A stretch of 64,000 bases of DNA from Prochlorococcus marinus XMU1410 (GCF_017696085.1 NZ_JAAORH010000001.1:310001-374000), one strand, 5' to 3'; counted from the first letter of the stretch, positions 21,546-29,593 are shown. Notes: generated by a model from the sequence alone, not told the origin. Made by a program: numbers and translations.

Positions 21546-21812
21546 TTATTTTTTGCTGTTTTCTGAATCTATTTTTTCTTGATTCATTTCATTGGTTTGA
21601 TTGCTTTCTATAGATTTAAGAGATTCATCTTTATCTTCTTCGTTCATAACTTGATCGATTTCATTTTGAAATTCATTCGACGCTTTTTTAAGACTTTTCA
21701 AAGTTTTGCCAAGCTGTTTTCCTAATTCTGGAAGCTTTTTGGGACCAAAAATTAAAAGAGCTAAGATAAGTATTACAGTAACTTCAGGCAAACCTACACC
21801 AAAAATATTCAT
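21546..21812 (-). CDS. tatA: Twin-arginine translocase subunit TatA/E
   Basis: Pore-forming subunit of the Tat pathway that exports folded proteins across the plasma or thylakoid membrane. The short N-terminal membrane helix (LPEVTVILILALLIFGPKKL) ends in the conserved FGPKKLPELGKQLGK hinge and amphipathic helix. A polar acidic tail follows, for a normal 88 residues. Confidence 0.93.
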   Translation of the reverse strand: MNIFGVGLPEVTVILILALLIFGPKKLPELGKQLGKTLKSLKKASNEFQNEIDQVMNEEDKDESLKSIESNQTNEMNQEKIDSENSKK

Positions 21813-21902
21813 AACTGATAACTATTTAACTAATTAGGAAATCTACTATTAAATATAGTCAAATCATGTGAAAATTTCATTCTTGGAAAAGCTTTTTTAA
21901 TA

Positions 21903-22040
21903 TTAAAAAATTTTGAAAAATATTATTGTTATTAATACACCTTTAAAGAAAACTAACCAAAGTAATTGATAATCACTCAATTTAAATTTTTTTTGGTACC
22001 AATTTATAAGAGTTTTATGTTTACCTATTAATTTTCTCAT
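21903..22040 (-). CDS. Small protein with one C-terminal membrane segment (45 aa)
   Basis: ATG at 22038-22040 starts MRKLIGKHKTLINWYQKKFK. A basic N-terminal half with LSDYQLLWLVFFKGVLITII as the membrane segment follows. The sequence is protein-like and has no frame interruption. The family is unknown. It lies upstream of tatA on the same strand, with a gap of about 90 bases. Confidence 0.55.
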   Translation of the reverse strand: MRKLIGKHKTLINWYQKKFKLSDYQLLWLVFFKGVLITIIFFKIF

Positions 22041-22216
22041 TTTCACAGAGATTATTTATTACTATCACTTATTTTATCTTAATTTCTTTTATGATTACTT
22101 ATAGAAATCTTAGATTCTCCTCGAATTAGATTATTCTATTAAATTTTAATCTTTTTATAAATTAATTATTTTCTAAATTAATGAAACTATTCGCTTAATA
22201 TCTATTATCAAAAAAA

Positions 22217-22456
22217 ATGAAGTACTTATTTGTTGTTTTTTACCTTTTTTTTCTAATTTATCCAGCTGAAGCCGTTACCACAAAAATGTTTAAAGTATTG
22301 GATACTTGTGCAAGATATCGACTCGGTGAGATTAATGCTAATGAGGCTATAGAAAAACTAAAATTAAAATTAACGAATTCTTCCACTAGTGAGCCAAAGG
22401 ACCTAGTAAAAAAATATTGCTCAGTATTTACTCCAAATGAAAAAATTGAATTTTAA
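22217..22456 (+). CDS. Small secreted protein with two cysteines (79 aa)
   Basis: A signal peptide (KYLFVVFYLFFLIYPAEA) with a likely cut after AEA is followed by a mature part of about 60 residues. Two Cys residues (VLDTCARYRL and KKYCSVF) could form a disulfide in the periplasm. No family recognised. Confidence 0.62.
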   Translation: MKYLFVVFYLFFLIYPAEAVTTKMFKVLDTCARYRLGEINANEAIEKLKLKLTNSSTSEPKDLVKKYCSVFTPNEKIEF

Positions 22457-22472
22457 TCTTAGTAATACATAT

Positions 22473-22607
22473 TTAATTATTCTTTTTTGAATAACCTTTA
22501 GCTTTGTTTCGTATTTCTTTAACTTTTTTGAAATTAGTTATTTTTAAATTAAAAATAACTCCTAAAAAAAGAAGAAGAAATAAAAAAATATAAATTATTA
22601 ATTCCAT
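22473..22607 (-). CDS. Small membrane-anchored peptide (44 aa)
   Basis: ATG at 22605-22607 starts MELIIYIFLFLLLFLGVIF, a transmembrane helix at the very N-terminus. A strongly basic tail follows (KKVKEIRNKAKGYSKKNN). The typical topology would place the basic tail in the cytoplasm. No family recognised. Confidence 0.5.
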   Translation of the reverse strand: MELIIYIFLFLLLFLGVIFNLKITNFKKVKEIRNKAKGYSKKNN

Positions 22608-22756
22608 ATTATTGAATTAATAAATTCACCTTAGTTTATTTCAATAATTTTTTAGTATCTTTTAAAACAAAAAAATTGACTTTAATACCAGTTATTTACT
22701 TTAGGGCCACAAAAAAAACATATTAACCTCTAATATGGAACTTTATAAGAATCATT

Positions 22757-23206
22757 GTGAAGATTGGAGATAAAATTCCAGAATTTTCTTTACTGGATCA
22801 AAATGGAGTTAAACGATCAAATAAGGGATTAAAAAATCCCCTTGTTTTGTTCTTTTATCCAAAAGATGATACTCCGGGTTGCACTATAGAAGTTTGCGGA
22901 TTTAGAGATAAATATGACTTATTTAAAGTTTTAGGTGCACAAGTTTGGGGAGTAAGTAATGGAAGTACCTCAAGTCATTTAGCATTTGCCAATAAAAATA
23001 AATTACAATATCCACTACTTTGTGATACAAATGACGCTCTTAGGAAAACTTTTAAAGTTCCTAAAGTATTAGGTTTTATGGATGGTAGGGTAACTTACGT
23101 TATCGATCGCAAAGGGACAGTTAGGCATATTTTTAGAGATTTATTGAATGGTCCTGAACACATTAAAGAGGCAATTAGAGTACTTAAGGAAATTCAAAAT
23201 CAATAA
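22757..23206 (+). CDS. bcp: Peroxiredoxin Q / bacterioferritin comigratory protein
   Basis: Thiol peroxidase that reduces hydrogen and alkyl peroxides. It has 149 residues. The peroxidatic and resolving cysteines are in TPGCTIEVCGFRDKYDLF, five residues apart, the PrxQ pattern. The N-terminus MKIGDKIPEFSLLDQNG is typical. The start is GTG at 22757. There is no strong signal peptide, so it acts in the cytosol. Confidence 0.93.
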   Translation: MKIGDKIPEFSLLDQNGVKRSNKGLKNPLVLFFYPKDDTPGCTIEVCGFRDKYDLFKVLGAQVWGVSNGSTSSHLAFANKNKLQYPLLCDTNDALRKTFKVPKVLGFMDGRVTYVIDRKGTVRHIFRDLLNGPEHIKEAIRVLKEIQNQ

Positions 23207-23272
23207 ATTATTATTCAAAGAATTTTAGATTAATAACTTTTGTTTTATTATGGTTTCAGATTTTTTTAATAT

Positions 23273-23545
23273 ATGAAGAAAATGGGAATGCAGGCTGTTG
23301 ATCTTGCTATTGAAAATGGAGTTGATCTTGACGGTACTCCAATCCCTCAAAAAATGCTAGATCTATACAATAGAATTATGGATGAGGAGAATAAAAGACA
23401 AAGAAGTGGTGTTAAAAAATCAATGAGAAATAGATGCGTCAAAACGGGTTCTAAGCATTTTGATAAAGAAACATTGAATCAATTATTAATAGACTCTGGA
23501 TGGGAAGGTCTTAAAGAAAAGGAAATTTTATTTTTTTATAATTAA
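23273..23545 (+). CDS. Hypothetical protein (90 aa)
   Basis: A soluble, basic protein. It starts MKKMGMQAVDLAIENGVDLD, contains IPQKMLDLYNRIMDEENKRQ and ends WEGLKEKEILFFYN. Met at residue 4 or 6 could also be the start. The composition is ordinary. No domain was recognised. Confidence 0.6.
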   Translation: MKKMGMQAVDLAIENGVDLDGTPIPQKMLDLYNRIMDEENKRQRSGVKKSMRNRCVKTGSKHFDKETLNQLLIDSGWEGLKEKEILFFYN

Positions 23546-23645
23546 AAAAATTTTTTTTAAATTATCTTAAATATAATTTATGGTAATTATTTATATAAAT
23601 AAACTGAGAAATAATTAAATATTTTTTTTGATCTAATTTTTTGAA

Positions 23646-23990
23646 TTATTTAAACCATCCTTTTTTTTCAGAAGAAATTATTTTCTCTTTTTTAGCTTTT
23701 GTTTTATTACTTGCTTTTTTGAAAGATAAGTTGGCTTCTATAACTGTAACTATTGATATAAAAAAAAGACCAGAAATTCCAATTATTTGTTCACTTTGAG
23801 AGGGTTCTGAATCTCCTTGTAAAAAAAAACCTAAAGCGAACCATGCAGTACTAGCAGTGATGGTAAAAAAATAGGGTTTCCATCTTCTTTGATATAAGTA
23901 ACCCGATCCTAAACCAGGAAGAAAATTTAAAAAAGATGCTACCCACCCTTTTGAAGATGCAAGTATTTCATCTCTTGAGAGATAAGACAT
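23646..23990 (-). CDS. Small membrane protein (114 aa)
   Basis: The start MSYLSRDEILASSKGWVASF at 23990 is chosen because the upstream 34-codon peptide ends only 5 bases earlier; a longer frame from 24047 would overlap that peptide. Two or three hydrophobic segments (FLNFLPGLGSGYLY, TITASTAWFALGFFL, IIGISGLFFISIVTVI) and a lysine-rich tail. The GLGSGYLYQRRW element resembles small TM2-like membrane modules, by eye only. Confidence 0.62.
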   Translation of the reverse strand: MSYLSRDEILASSKGWVASFLNFLPGLGSGYLYQRRWKPYFFTITASTAWFALGFFLQGDSEPSQSEQIIGISGLFFISIVTVIEANLSFKKASNKTKAKKEKIISSEKKGWFK

Positions 23991-23995
23991 ATATA

Positions 23996-24100
23996 TTAGG
24001 TATTTATTAAATGTGAATTTATATAAGCAAAAGATATTGCAGCACAAATTACCCAGCTAAAGGGTAAGAACATTCTAATTTTTTCTTTATTGTTATTCAT
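23996..24100 (-). CDS. Small membrane peptide coupled to the next gene (34 aa)
   Basis: ATG at 24098-24100 starts MNNNKEKIRMFLPFSWVICA and ends FAYINSHLINT. It has one hydrophobic segment. Its stop lies 5 bases before the start of the 114-residue membrane protein, so the two are probably translated together. Confidence 0.5.
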   Translation of the reverse strand: MNNNKEKIRMFLPFSWVICAAISFAYINSHLINT

Positions 24101-24164
24101 TTTTTTATTATGGAAAATATTTTTAAAATCTGTGGATTTCTTGGATTCCTTAAGATTAAAAGAA

Positions 24165-24192
24165 TTAAAAAAGACGGTTAAAAACCGTCTTT
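24165..24192 (-). terminator. Rho-independent terminator of the 24219 gene
   Basis: The inverted repeat AAAGACGGTT / AACCGTCTTT has a 10-bp stem and a 3-base loop. On the minus strand it is followed by a T run. It lies 27 bases past the stop of the minus-strand gene. Confidence 0.8.
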
Positions 24193-24218
24193 GGAAAAAA
24201 TAATTTCTCTAAAAAAAA

Positions 24219-24593
24219 TTATTTATCTTTTGAAGCTGTGAGTACTTTAAGTTCTTTTTTTACTTCTTTTTCTCTCTCTTCAAGATGTTTTAGTTGAGCT
24301 TTAAAAGCATCTTCAAGTCTTACTTTTTGTTTTGTAATTTCATCAAGCTCTTCTTGATGTTGGTTTTTCTTTAACTCCTTCATTTCACTATCAGAAATAA
24401 CATATACTGGGCGATATGAAGGTGTTTCAAAAAGAAGATCAAACATTGAATACATAAGTGACCTTTGAATTAGTACAAACTCAATATCTGATAATTCTTT
24501 GAAATATGAAAGGATAAATACCGAAGATATTGATACGGCAAATACACCGAATTTCGGTTTACCTAACGTAACCGCCCAGTATTTACCGGTCAA
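24219..24593 (-). CDS. Membrane-anchored coiled-coil protein (124 aa)
   Basis: The N-terminal part has a hydrophobic span (FGVFAVSISSVFILSYF). The C-terminal half is a long charged coiled coil (ELDEITKQKVRLEDAFKAQL, KHLEEREKEVKKELKVL). No enzyme motif. Function unknown; a structural or scaffolding role is only a guess. Confidence 0.65.
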   Translation of the reverse strand: MTGKYWAVTLGKPKFGVFAVSISSVFILSYFKELSDIEFVLIQRSLMYSMFDLLFETPSYRPVYVISDSEMKELKKNQHQEELDEITKQKVRLEDAFKAQLKHLEEREKEVKKELKVLTASKDK

Positions 24594-24659
24594 ATTTTAA
24601 AGGATGTTTTAAAGTATTAGAGAGATAATTCTAAAAATCTAAATAAAGAAGAACTAAAA

Positions 24660-25088
24660 ATGGATTTAAAAATTACTAAAACATTAGTAATACCATCCAA
24701 TGAAATTAAGTGGCGATTTTCTAGAGCTTCAGGTCCTGGAGGGCAGAATGTAAATAAAATTGAAAGCAGAGTAGAGATTATTTTTAATTTAGAAGATTCA
24801 AAAGTACTAAATGATTATCAGAAAGCAATCCTTAAGATTAATTTGAAAAACCAATTAGTTAAAAATATTTTATGTTTAACGGTTCAAGAGCATAGAAATC
24901 AATTACAAAATAGGCAGCTAGCCTTAATGAAACTGAGTTTAATCATAAAAGATGGTTTAAAAAAACAATTTAAATTTAGAAAATCTACAAAACCTACTAA
25001 AGCATCTCAAAAAAAAAGAGTTGAGTTTAAGAAAAAACGTGGCGAATTGAAAAAAAGTAGGCAAAAAGAAAAAATATATCAAGTATGA
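24660..25088 (+). CDS. arfB: ArfB (YaeJ)-like ribosome rescue peptidyl-tRNA hydrolase
   Basis: A release-factor-like protein without stop-codon recognition, which frees peptides from stalled ribosomes. The catalytic GGQ is in RASGPGGQNVNKIESRVEI. It is 142 residues with a basic C-terminal tail (KPTKASQKKRVEFKKKRGEL) that inserts into the empty mRNA channel in this family. Confidence 0.88.
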   Translation: MDLKITKTLVIPSNEIKWRFSRASGPGGQNVNKIESRVEIIFNLEDSKVLNDYQKAILKINLKNQLVKNILCLTVQEHRNQLQNRQLALMKLSLIIKDGLKKQFKFRKSTKPTKASQKKRVEFKKKRGELKKSRQKEKIYQV

Positions 25089-25155
25089 GAAAAATAAATT
25101 AATATTCCCCCCGCAAATTGTAATGAAAGAATATGATTAGTTAGATTTCTTTTTT

Positions 25156-25404
25156 TTGAATTCAAATAATGATTTTTGGTTGATTGACTCTAATTTTGTA
25201 GGGGTGATTCGTTTTTATAAAGATAAAGAATATTCTGATAAATCTATTGCTTATATGTTTATTGAAGAAGGGATCATAATGGGAATTCATGGAGAAAATC
25301 CTCCATTAATGAAAACTAGAAAAAAAATTGTTATTGAAGAAGCAAGACTATTATGGCAAAAATTCTTAAATGAAGGTTGGCAAAAAACATATCCTAGATG
25401 GTAG
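25156..25404 (+). CDS. DUF1651-type small protein, TTG start
   Basis: 82 residues starting at TTG. The pattern is FWLIDSNFVGVIRFYKD, then PPLMKTRKKIVIEEARLLW and the end LNEGWQKTYPRW. It matches from memory the DUF1651 family, restricted to Prochlorococcus and marine Synechococcus. The function of the family is unknown. Confidence 0.72.
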   Translation: MNSNNDFWLIDSNFVGVIRFYKDKEYSDKSIAYMFIEEGIIMGIHGENPPLMKTRKKIVIEEARLLWQKFLNEGWQKTYPRW

Positions 25405-25431
25405 AAATTTTTTAAATTACATAAATTTTAT

Positions 25432-26295
25432 TTAAAACTTTGATTTTTCTCTCAAAAGCCTAAAGTTCAAAAAACAAAAAATAGCCATTAAAGATATACC
25501 AAATATTCCACCAAGGGGATTCGTATTTATAGTTCCTGGACCAACTAACCATTTAGGTGAATTTTTAGATATTTCTAATAACCCATTATTTGTGATAAAC
25601 CATAATCCGACAAGTCCTCCATGTAATCCAATACATCCCCACAAAGAGTTTTTATCTTTTAATCTTATAAGAGATAATAAAATACCTAGCAAAAATAATC
25701 CGGTAAGTATGCTTAGCATCTGCAAAAAGGGCAAATCAAATCCTATATGAACTATGCTAAAAATTAATGCTTGTCCAAGTACTGCTCTTTTTAATCCAAA
25801 TTGGTTTTTCAATTCCTCCAGGAGCCAGCCTCTAAAAATAAGCTCTTCTGCGAATCCAACACCTAAAAGGAGACAAATTGCATTTATAAATGTATTTGGA
25901 GATATCGTGCCTATCCAATAACCCCATTTTGTCCCAATTATTGGAATTAAAATTAGGGATGTAAGGATTATTGATAATAAAAAACCTTTCAGAAAAAAGA
26001 AAAATAAATTTATATTTTTATCAATTTTCTTAATTCCAAGTAATGTCCAAGTATTTTTAACACCCCAGCGCAATTTGAACCATTTTGGTAAAGAAAAAAC
26101 ATATATTAAGAAAGTAAAAATTGTTCCTATTAAAGAAAGATTTTCTTTATCAACACCTAATAAAAAAATAGGAGTTGCCAAGATCCATCCACAAATGTAC
26201 AAAAAAGGGATAAATATTATGGTTGATAATAGTTTTGGACTTAAAAAAAACAAACCTAAATATATTTTTTTTATCCTTTCATACAATTTATTCAT
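25432..26295 (-). CDS. CPBP-family intramembrane metalloprotease
   Basis: Polytopic membrane protein with the CAAX protease/bacteriocin-processing signature: the EE motif in FAEELIFRGWLLEELKN, and His in FSIVHIGFDLPFLQ. Seven or eight hydrophobic spans. I prefer the Met at 26295 (MNKLYERIKKIYLGLF), because a start at 26337 would leave almost no room before the divergent gene. The substrate is unknown. Confidence 0.82.
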   Translation of the reverse strand: MNKLYERIKKIYLGLFFLSPKLLSTIIFIPFLYICGWILATPIFLLGVDKENLSLIGTIFTFLIYVFSLPKWFKLRWGVKNTWTLLGIKKIDKNINLFFFFLKGFLLSIILTSLILIPIIGTKWGYWIGTISPNTFINAICLLLGVGFAEELIFRGWLLEELKNQFGLKRAVLGQALIFSIVHIGFDLPFLQMLSILTGLFLLGILLSLIRLKDKNSLWGCIGLHGGLVGLWFITNNGLLEISKNSPKWLVGPGTINTNPLGGIFGISLMAIFCFLNFRLLREKSKF

Positions 26296-26348
26296 ATCAA
26301 CAATTCTAAAAATTTTTATTATTTTAGATAATTTCAAAAATATAAATT

Positions 26349-27185
26349 TTGATAATTATTATAATTTCACAAAATAGTAAGTTATATAATCTTGAGTTAA
26401 TAAGAAATTTATATTCATTGGAAACAAAACTTACTTATAACGAAAATCAAAAATTTTTATTTAATATTATTGTTCCAGTTTTTAATGCAGAAAAATATAT
26501 AGAAAAATGTCTAAATTCAATCATTAGGCAATCATATAAAAACTATCAAGTAAATGTAATTGATGATTGCTCTTCTGATTATTCTTATGAATTAGCATTA
26601 GAAATTTGTAGTAGGTATGAAAATTTTGAAATAAGTAAGAACCCAAGACGTCTAGGAGCTTTAAATAATATTAATAAGTTGCTTAGTTTAAATGTAGAAA
26701 CTCCATCCAAGACAATTGATATATTAATTGATGGAGATGATTATCTTTATAGCGGGGATGTTTTTAATATTCTATATGAAAAGTATTTAAATACTAATTG
26801 CTTAATCACTTATGGTTCTCATTTATCATCTAAAGGGGTTCAAGGGAAAAAATATCCTCGTTTAATAAGAAAACTGAATTTATATAGAAAATATTTTTGG
26901 TATGCTTCCCATCTAAAAACATTTAGACATGATTTATGGCTTTCTATTAACAAAAGTGATTTGCTTACCCATAGTGGTCATTATTTTTCTGTTGCATCAG
27001 ATTTGGCATTAATGTTCCCAATGTTAGAGATGGCAGGTAATCGGCAAGAGTTTATTAAAGATATATTATATGTTTATAATGATCAAAATCCTATTAGCGA
27101 TCATAATATTAGAAGAAAGGATCAAATATTAGCGGCTAAAGAAATACGAGAGAAAAAAAGATATAAGACAAGAAATTTTATATAG
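26349..27185 (+). CDS. GT2-family glycosyltransferase
   Basis: Inverting glycosyltransferase with the GT-A fold: nucleotide-sugar motif FNIIVPVFNAEKYIEKCL near residue 38, VNVIDDCSSDYSYELAL, and the metal-binding motif DILIDGDDYLYSGDV. 278 residues with the longest reading (TTG start). The first 35 residues do not belong to the domain, so the true start may be further downstream. Its partner gene may be broken, since a start-less open frame follows on the other strand. It likely decorates surface polysaccharide. Confidence 0.82.
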   Translation: MIIIIISQNSKLYNLELIRNLYSLETKLTYNENQKFLFNIIVPVFNAEKYIEKCLNSIIRQSYKNYQVNVIDDCSSDYSYELALEICSRYENFEISKNPRRLGALNNINKLLSLNVETPSKTIDILIDGDDYLYSGDVFNILYEKYLNTNCLITYGSHLSSKGVQGKKYPRLIRKLNLYRKYFWYASHLKTFRHDLWLSINKSDLLTHSGHYFSVASDLALMFPMLEMAGNRQEFIKDILYVYNDQNPISDHNIRRKDQILAAKEIREKKRYKTRNFI

Positions 27186-27208
27186 AAATTTTAATTAAGA
27201 ATTTGATT

Positions 27209-27400
27209 TTAAAATTTTTTCGATTTTATTATTGATAATACAAGTTCAAAAAAGTTTAATCTTTTTGTATTATTTGAGATTTTGTTTTTTGTTAAAAGAG
27301 ATAAATCCCTATAAAATTTCCTGGTAACTTTATCTTCTTTTTCATTAGGCCATAGTAAATCTGAGACCTCTTCATGTTTTTGCTTTATATCTTTCTTTAT
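27209..27400 (-). pseudogene. Open frame without start codon, probable gene remnant
   Basis: 63 codons run from ATA (after TGA at 27401-27403) to TAA at 27209-27211. It reads protein-like (KQKHEEVSDLLWPNEKEDKV, then TKRLNFFELVLSIIKSKKF) but has no ATG, GTG or TTG near its 5' end. It lies against the glycosyltransferase gene. It may be the surviving 3' part of a truncated surface-polysaccharide gene. Confidence 0.3.
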
Positions 27401-27494
27401 TCAGATGTTTTTTTATATCGTAATAATTTAAATTTTACTTATTGCAAATGCTGAAAAGTGATGTTTATTAAATTTGTGTATTTATTTAAAATTT

Positions 27495-27584
27495 ATGCTG
27501 ATTAATCTTTCAACTTTAATTTTTACATTATTATCTCCATTGCTTATTTTTGCAGTAATAGTATCGGTTTACTTATTTCATTAG
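27495..27584 (+). CDS. Small hydrophobic membrane peptide (29 aa)
   Basis: ATG at 27495 gives MLINLSTLIFTLLSPLLIFA, followed by VIVSVYLFH. The whole peptide is one membrane helix, like the smallest photosystem or b6f subunits. I cannot assign it to any. No strong ribosome binding site is visible. Confidence 0.4.
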   Translation: MLINLSTLIFTLLSPLLIFAVIVSVYLFH

Positions 27585-27613
27585 GAAGTATCTAACAAAT
27601 GAAATTAATTATT

Positions 27614-27709
27614 TTAAGGGTGTATTATGCCTACTTTTTCTAATGCAAATGATAAAACTGCAATTACGGCCATTACTGTTAAGATCTTGTTCTTTTTAAT
27701 GAAATCCAT
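27614..27709 (-). CDS. Small membrane peptide (31 aa)
   Basis: ATG at 27707-27709 gives MDFIKKNKILTVMAVIAVLS, followed by FALEKVGIIHP. It has a basic N-terminus and one membrane helix. Protein-like in composition, it sits convergent with the 29-residue peptide on the plus strand. Unknown function. Confidence 0.45.
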   Translation of the reverse strand: MDFIKKNKILTVMAVIAVLSFALEKVGIIHP

Positions 27710-27783
27710 AATGCATATTAATAATCTATTTATTAAATTCTTATATAAAATAATAAATAATTAAAACTATTATAACAATTAGA

Positions 27784-27924
27784 ATGGAACCCATATATGT
27801 AGGAGATTTACTTCCCTCAATAGCTTCTTATAAAAAGATAATTGAAAAATATGATAAAGGTATAAAAGAAGGGGAATTTTATGAAGAACCTATAGGCAGA
27901 GATTTTAATTACCCTGATTGGTAA
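27784..27924 (+). CDS. Small soluble protein (46 aa)
   Basis: ATG at 27784 begins MEPIYVGDLLPSIASYKKII and ends PIGRDFNYPDW. No membrane segment. Two bases separate its stop from the next ATG at 27927, so the two genes form a small operon. No family is recognised. Confidence 0.55.
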   Translation: MEPIYVGDLLPSIASYKKIIEKYDKGIKEGEFYEEPIGRDFNYPDW

Positions 27925-27926
27925 AT

Positions 27927-28109
27927 ATGCTTACTACAAAAATAACTTTTGCCTTGGCAGATTGGATTAGAGAGTGGCGTAAGTGCCGGGATAAGAATCC
28001 TCCTATTGATGAGTGTGTAAAATTTGTTCAGTGGAAATTGGAAGATTATAAACTTTCTGATAGTGATAAAAGAATAATTGAATCTATTTTGCTCTATGAA
28101 TTTGAATAA
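27927..28109 (+). CDS. Small hypothetical protein (60 aa)
   Basis: It starts MLTTKITFALADWIREWRKC at 27927. An ATG at 27918 would overlap the upstream gene and is less likely. Mixed charged helical protein with two Cys (KCRDKN and DECVKF), ending ESILLYEFE. It is translationally linked to the 46-residue protein before it. Confidence 0.55.
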   Translation: MLTTKITFALADWIREWRKCRDKNPPIDECVKFVQWKLEDYKLSDSDKRIIESILLYEFE

Positions 28110-28190
28110 ATAAGAGATTATAGACTTTATTATTTATATTTATCTATAAAAAACAAAGGATCATTAAAATCTTCTTACAAATTAAGAAAA

Positions 28191-28544
28191 AAGTAAATCA
28201 GCATATTTACGGATTTACTCAAAATATAAAAAGGAGTAATTTATAAATGTTGAGTTCGGAGGCAATCTAAATGATTGATAGTCCGCCTGAAATTTAGCAA
28301 ATTCCAAAATATAGGAAGCGTATTCCTGAGAATGGGATTATTCGAAAATTAAAGTTCAATCAATTAGTCTGATAAGACTTCGCTTTATAATTACTAGCGA
28401 CAATAGGGACTCAAATTATCGAGAGAAATCCCCGAATTCACGTATTCTAGGTTTATGAGTAAATAGACTTTAAAATATGTAATTTTATATCCTGTAAGAA
28501 GGAAATCAAATATTAAAAGGACTGTACAAGCAGTCCTTTTTTTT
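28191..28544 (+). ncRNA. Candidate structured non-coding RNA with its own terminator
   Basis: The 510-base gap between two plus-strand genes is unlike ordinary spacer. Local hairpins: AGTAAATC/GATTTACT (28192-28219), AGGAA/TTCCT (28313-28327), AGTCT/AGACT (28366-28379), GGGACTC/GAG...TCCC (28406-28432). A closing stem GAGTTCGG/CCGAATTC (28252-28259 with 28432-28439) encloses a core of about 190 nt, extended outside by ATTTATAAA-type pairing. It ends in a perfect 10-bp terminator at 28515-28544. I do not recognise 6S, tmRNA, RNase P or a named riboswitch. Two overlapping mini-frames follow an AAGGAG at 28230-28235. Confidence 0.55.
28515..28544 (+). terminator. Rho-independent terminator
   Basis: AAAAGGACTG / CAGTCCTTTT form a 10-bp stem with loop TACAAG, followed by a run of T. 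It lies 75 bases before the proline iminopeptidase start and ends the structured RNA on the plus strand. Confidence 0.88.
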
Positions 28545-28619
28545 GTTTAGCAAAATAATTCTAAACTAGACTCCTTTTTGGATAATATGAATAAATAAAG
28601 TGATTAAAAATATTTCAAA

Positions 28620-29570
28620 ATGAAAGATCAAGTCTTGTTTCCAAAAATTGAAGTACGTGAAAAGGGTTTTTTACAAGTAAGTGATATTCATACTATTTAT
28701 TGGGAACGATCTGGCAATCCAAAAGGCAAAAAAATTCTTGTTATTCATGGAGGTCCAGGAGGAGGAAGTCAACCAAGATATAGAAGATACTTTGACCCAG
28801 ATAAATTCGATATTATTCAATTTGACCAAAGAGGTTGCGGTTCTTCAACTCCTTTCTCCGAATTAAAAGAAAATACGACCAATCATTTAGTTGATGATAT
28901 TGAGAAATTAAGGATCCTTTTTAAAATAGATACTTGGCATTTGTTTGGTGGATCTTGGGGCTCAACCCTTTCACTTATATATGCGATTAAAAATCCCTCA
29001 AGAGTTATCAGCTTAACTTTGCGAGGAATATTTTTATGTAGAAAGTTTGAATTATTGTGGTTCTATCAATATGGTGCAAGTGAGATATTCCCCGATGAAT
29101 TTGAAGAATATATTTCTGTAATACCAAAAGAAGAAAGAAATGATTTAATAAGTTCTTTTTATAAATATCTAACATCATCAGATGCAAATCTTAGATCAAA
29201 AGCAGCAGCAGCTTGGACAAAATGGGAACTCTCAACAAGTCATTTACTAAATAAAAAATTTGATTTTGATAAGTCTGAAGTTAATTCTTTTTCAGATGCC
29301 TTTGCAAGGATCGAATGCCATTATTTTGTTAAAAATATTTTCTTAGAAGATAATTTTATTTTGAAAAATATAAAAATAATAGAATCGATTCCAACAAAAA
29401 TAATTCAAGGGAGGTACGACGTAATATGTCCTGTTAGGAGTGCTTGGGATCTAAATAAGAAATTAAAGAATTCTGAATTAATTATTGTTAATGATGCTGG
29501 TCATTCAATGAGTGAAAAAGGTATTAGTATCGAATTAATAAAAGCTGTAAAAGGAATTCAAAATCTCTAA
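28620..29570 (+). CDS. pip: Proline iminopeptidase
   Basis: Alpha/beta-hydrolase that removes N-terminal proline from peptides. 316 residues. The family signatures are GGPGGGSQPRY (oxyanion region), nucleophile Ser in LFGGSWGSTLSLIYA, Asp in IQGRYDVICP and His in NDAGHSMSE. No signal peptide, so it acts in the cytosol on peptide breakdown products. Confidence 0.94.
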   Translation: MKDQVLFPKIEVREKGFLQVSDIHTIYWERSGNPKGKKILVIHGGPGGGSQPRYRRYFDPDKFDIIQFDQRGCGSSTPFSELKENTTNHLVDDIEKLRILFKIDTWHLFGGSWGSTLSLIYAIKNPSRVISLTLRGIFLCRKFELLWFYQYGASEIFPDEFEEYISVIPKEERNDLISSFYKYLTSSDANLRSKAAAAWTKWELSTSHLLNKKFDFDKSEVNSFSDAFARIECHYFVKNIFLEDNFILKNIKIIESIPTKIIQGRYDVICPVRSAWDLNKKLKNSELIIVNDAGHSMSEKGISIELIKAVKGIQNL

Positions 29571-29588
29571 AAGAGAGATTATTCCTTT
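29562..29588. terminator. Possible bidirectional terminator between convergent genes
   Basis: AATCTCT / AGAGATT with a 5-base loop overlaps the stop of pip and precedes the convergent small gene. Its T run is short, so the call is weak. Confidence 0.4.
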
Positions 29589-29593
29589 AAAAG

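Noticed and set aside
24110-24181. A 23-codon plus-strand frame starting MENIFKICGF
   Set aside because: Its end runs into the terminator hairpin and there is no other support.
28191-28544. tmRNA, RNase P RNA or 6S RNA
   Set aside because: No tRNA-like T-arm or tag frame, no RNase P core motifs, and the fold is multi-branched rather than a single rod; a divergent 6S RNA is not fully excluded.
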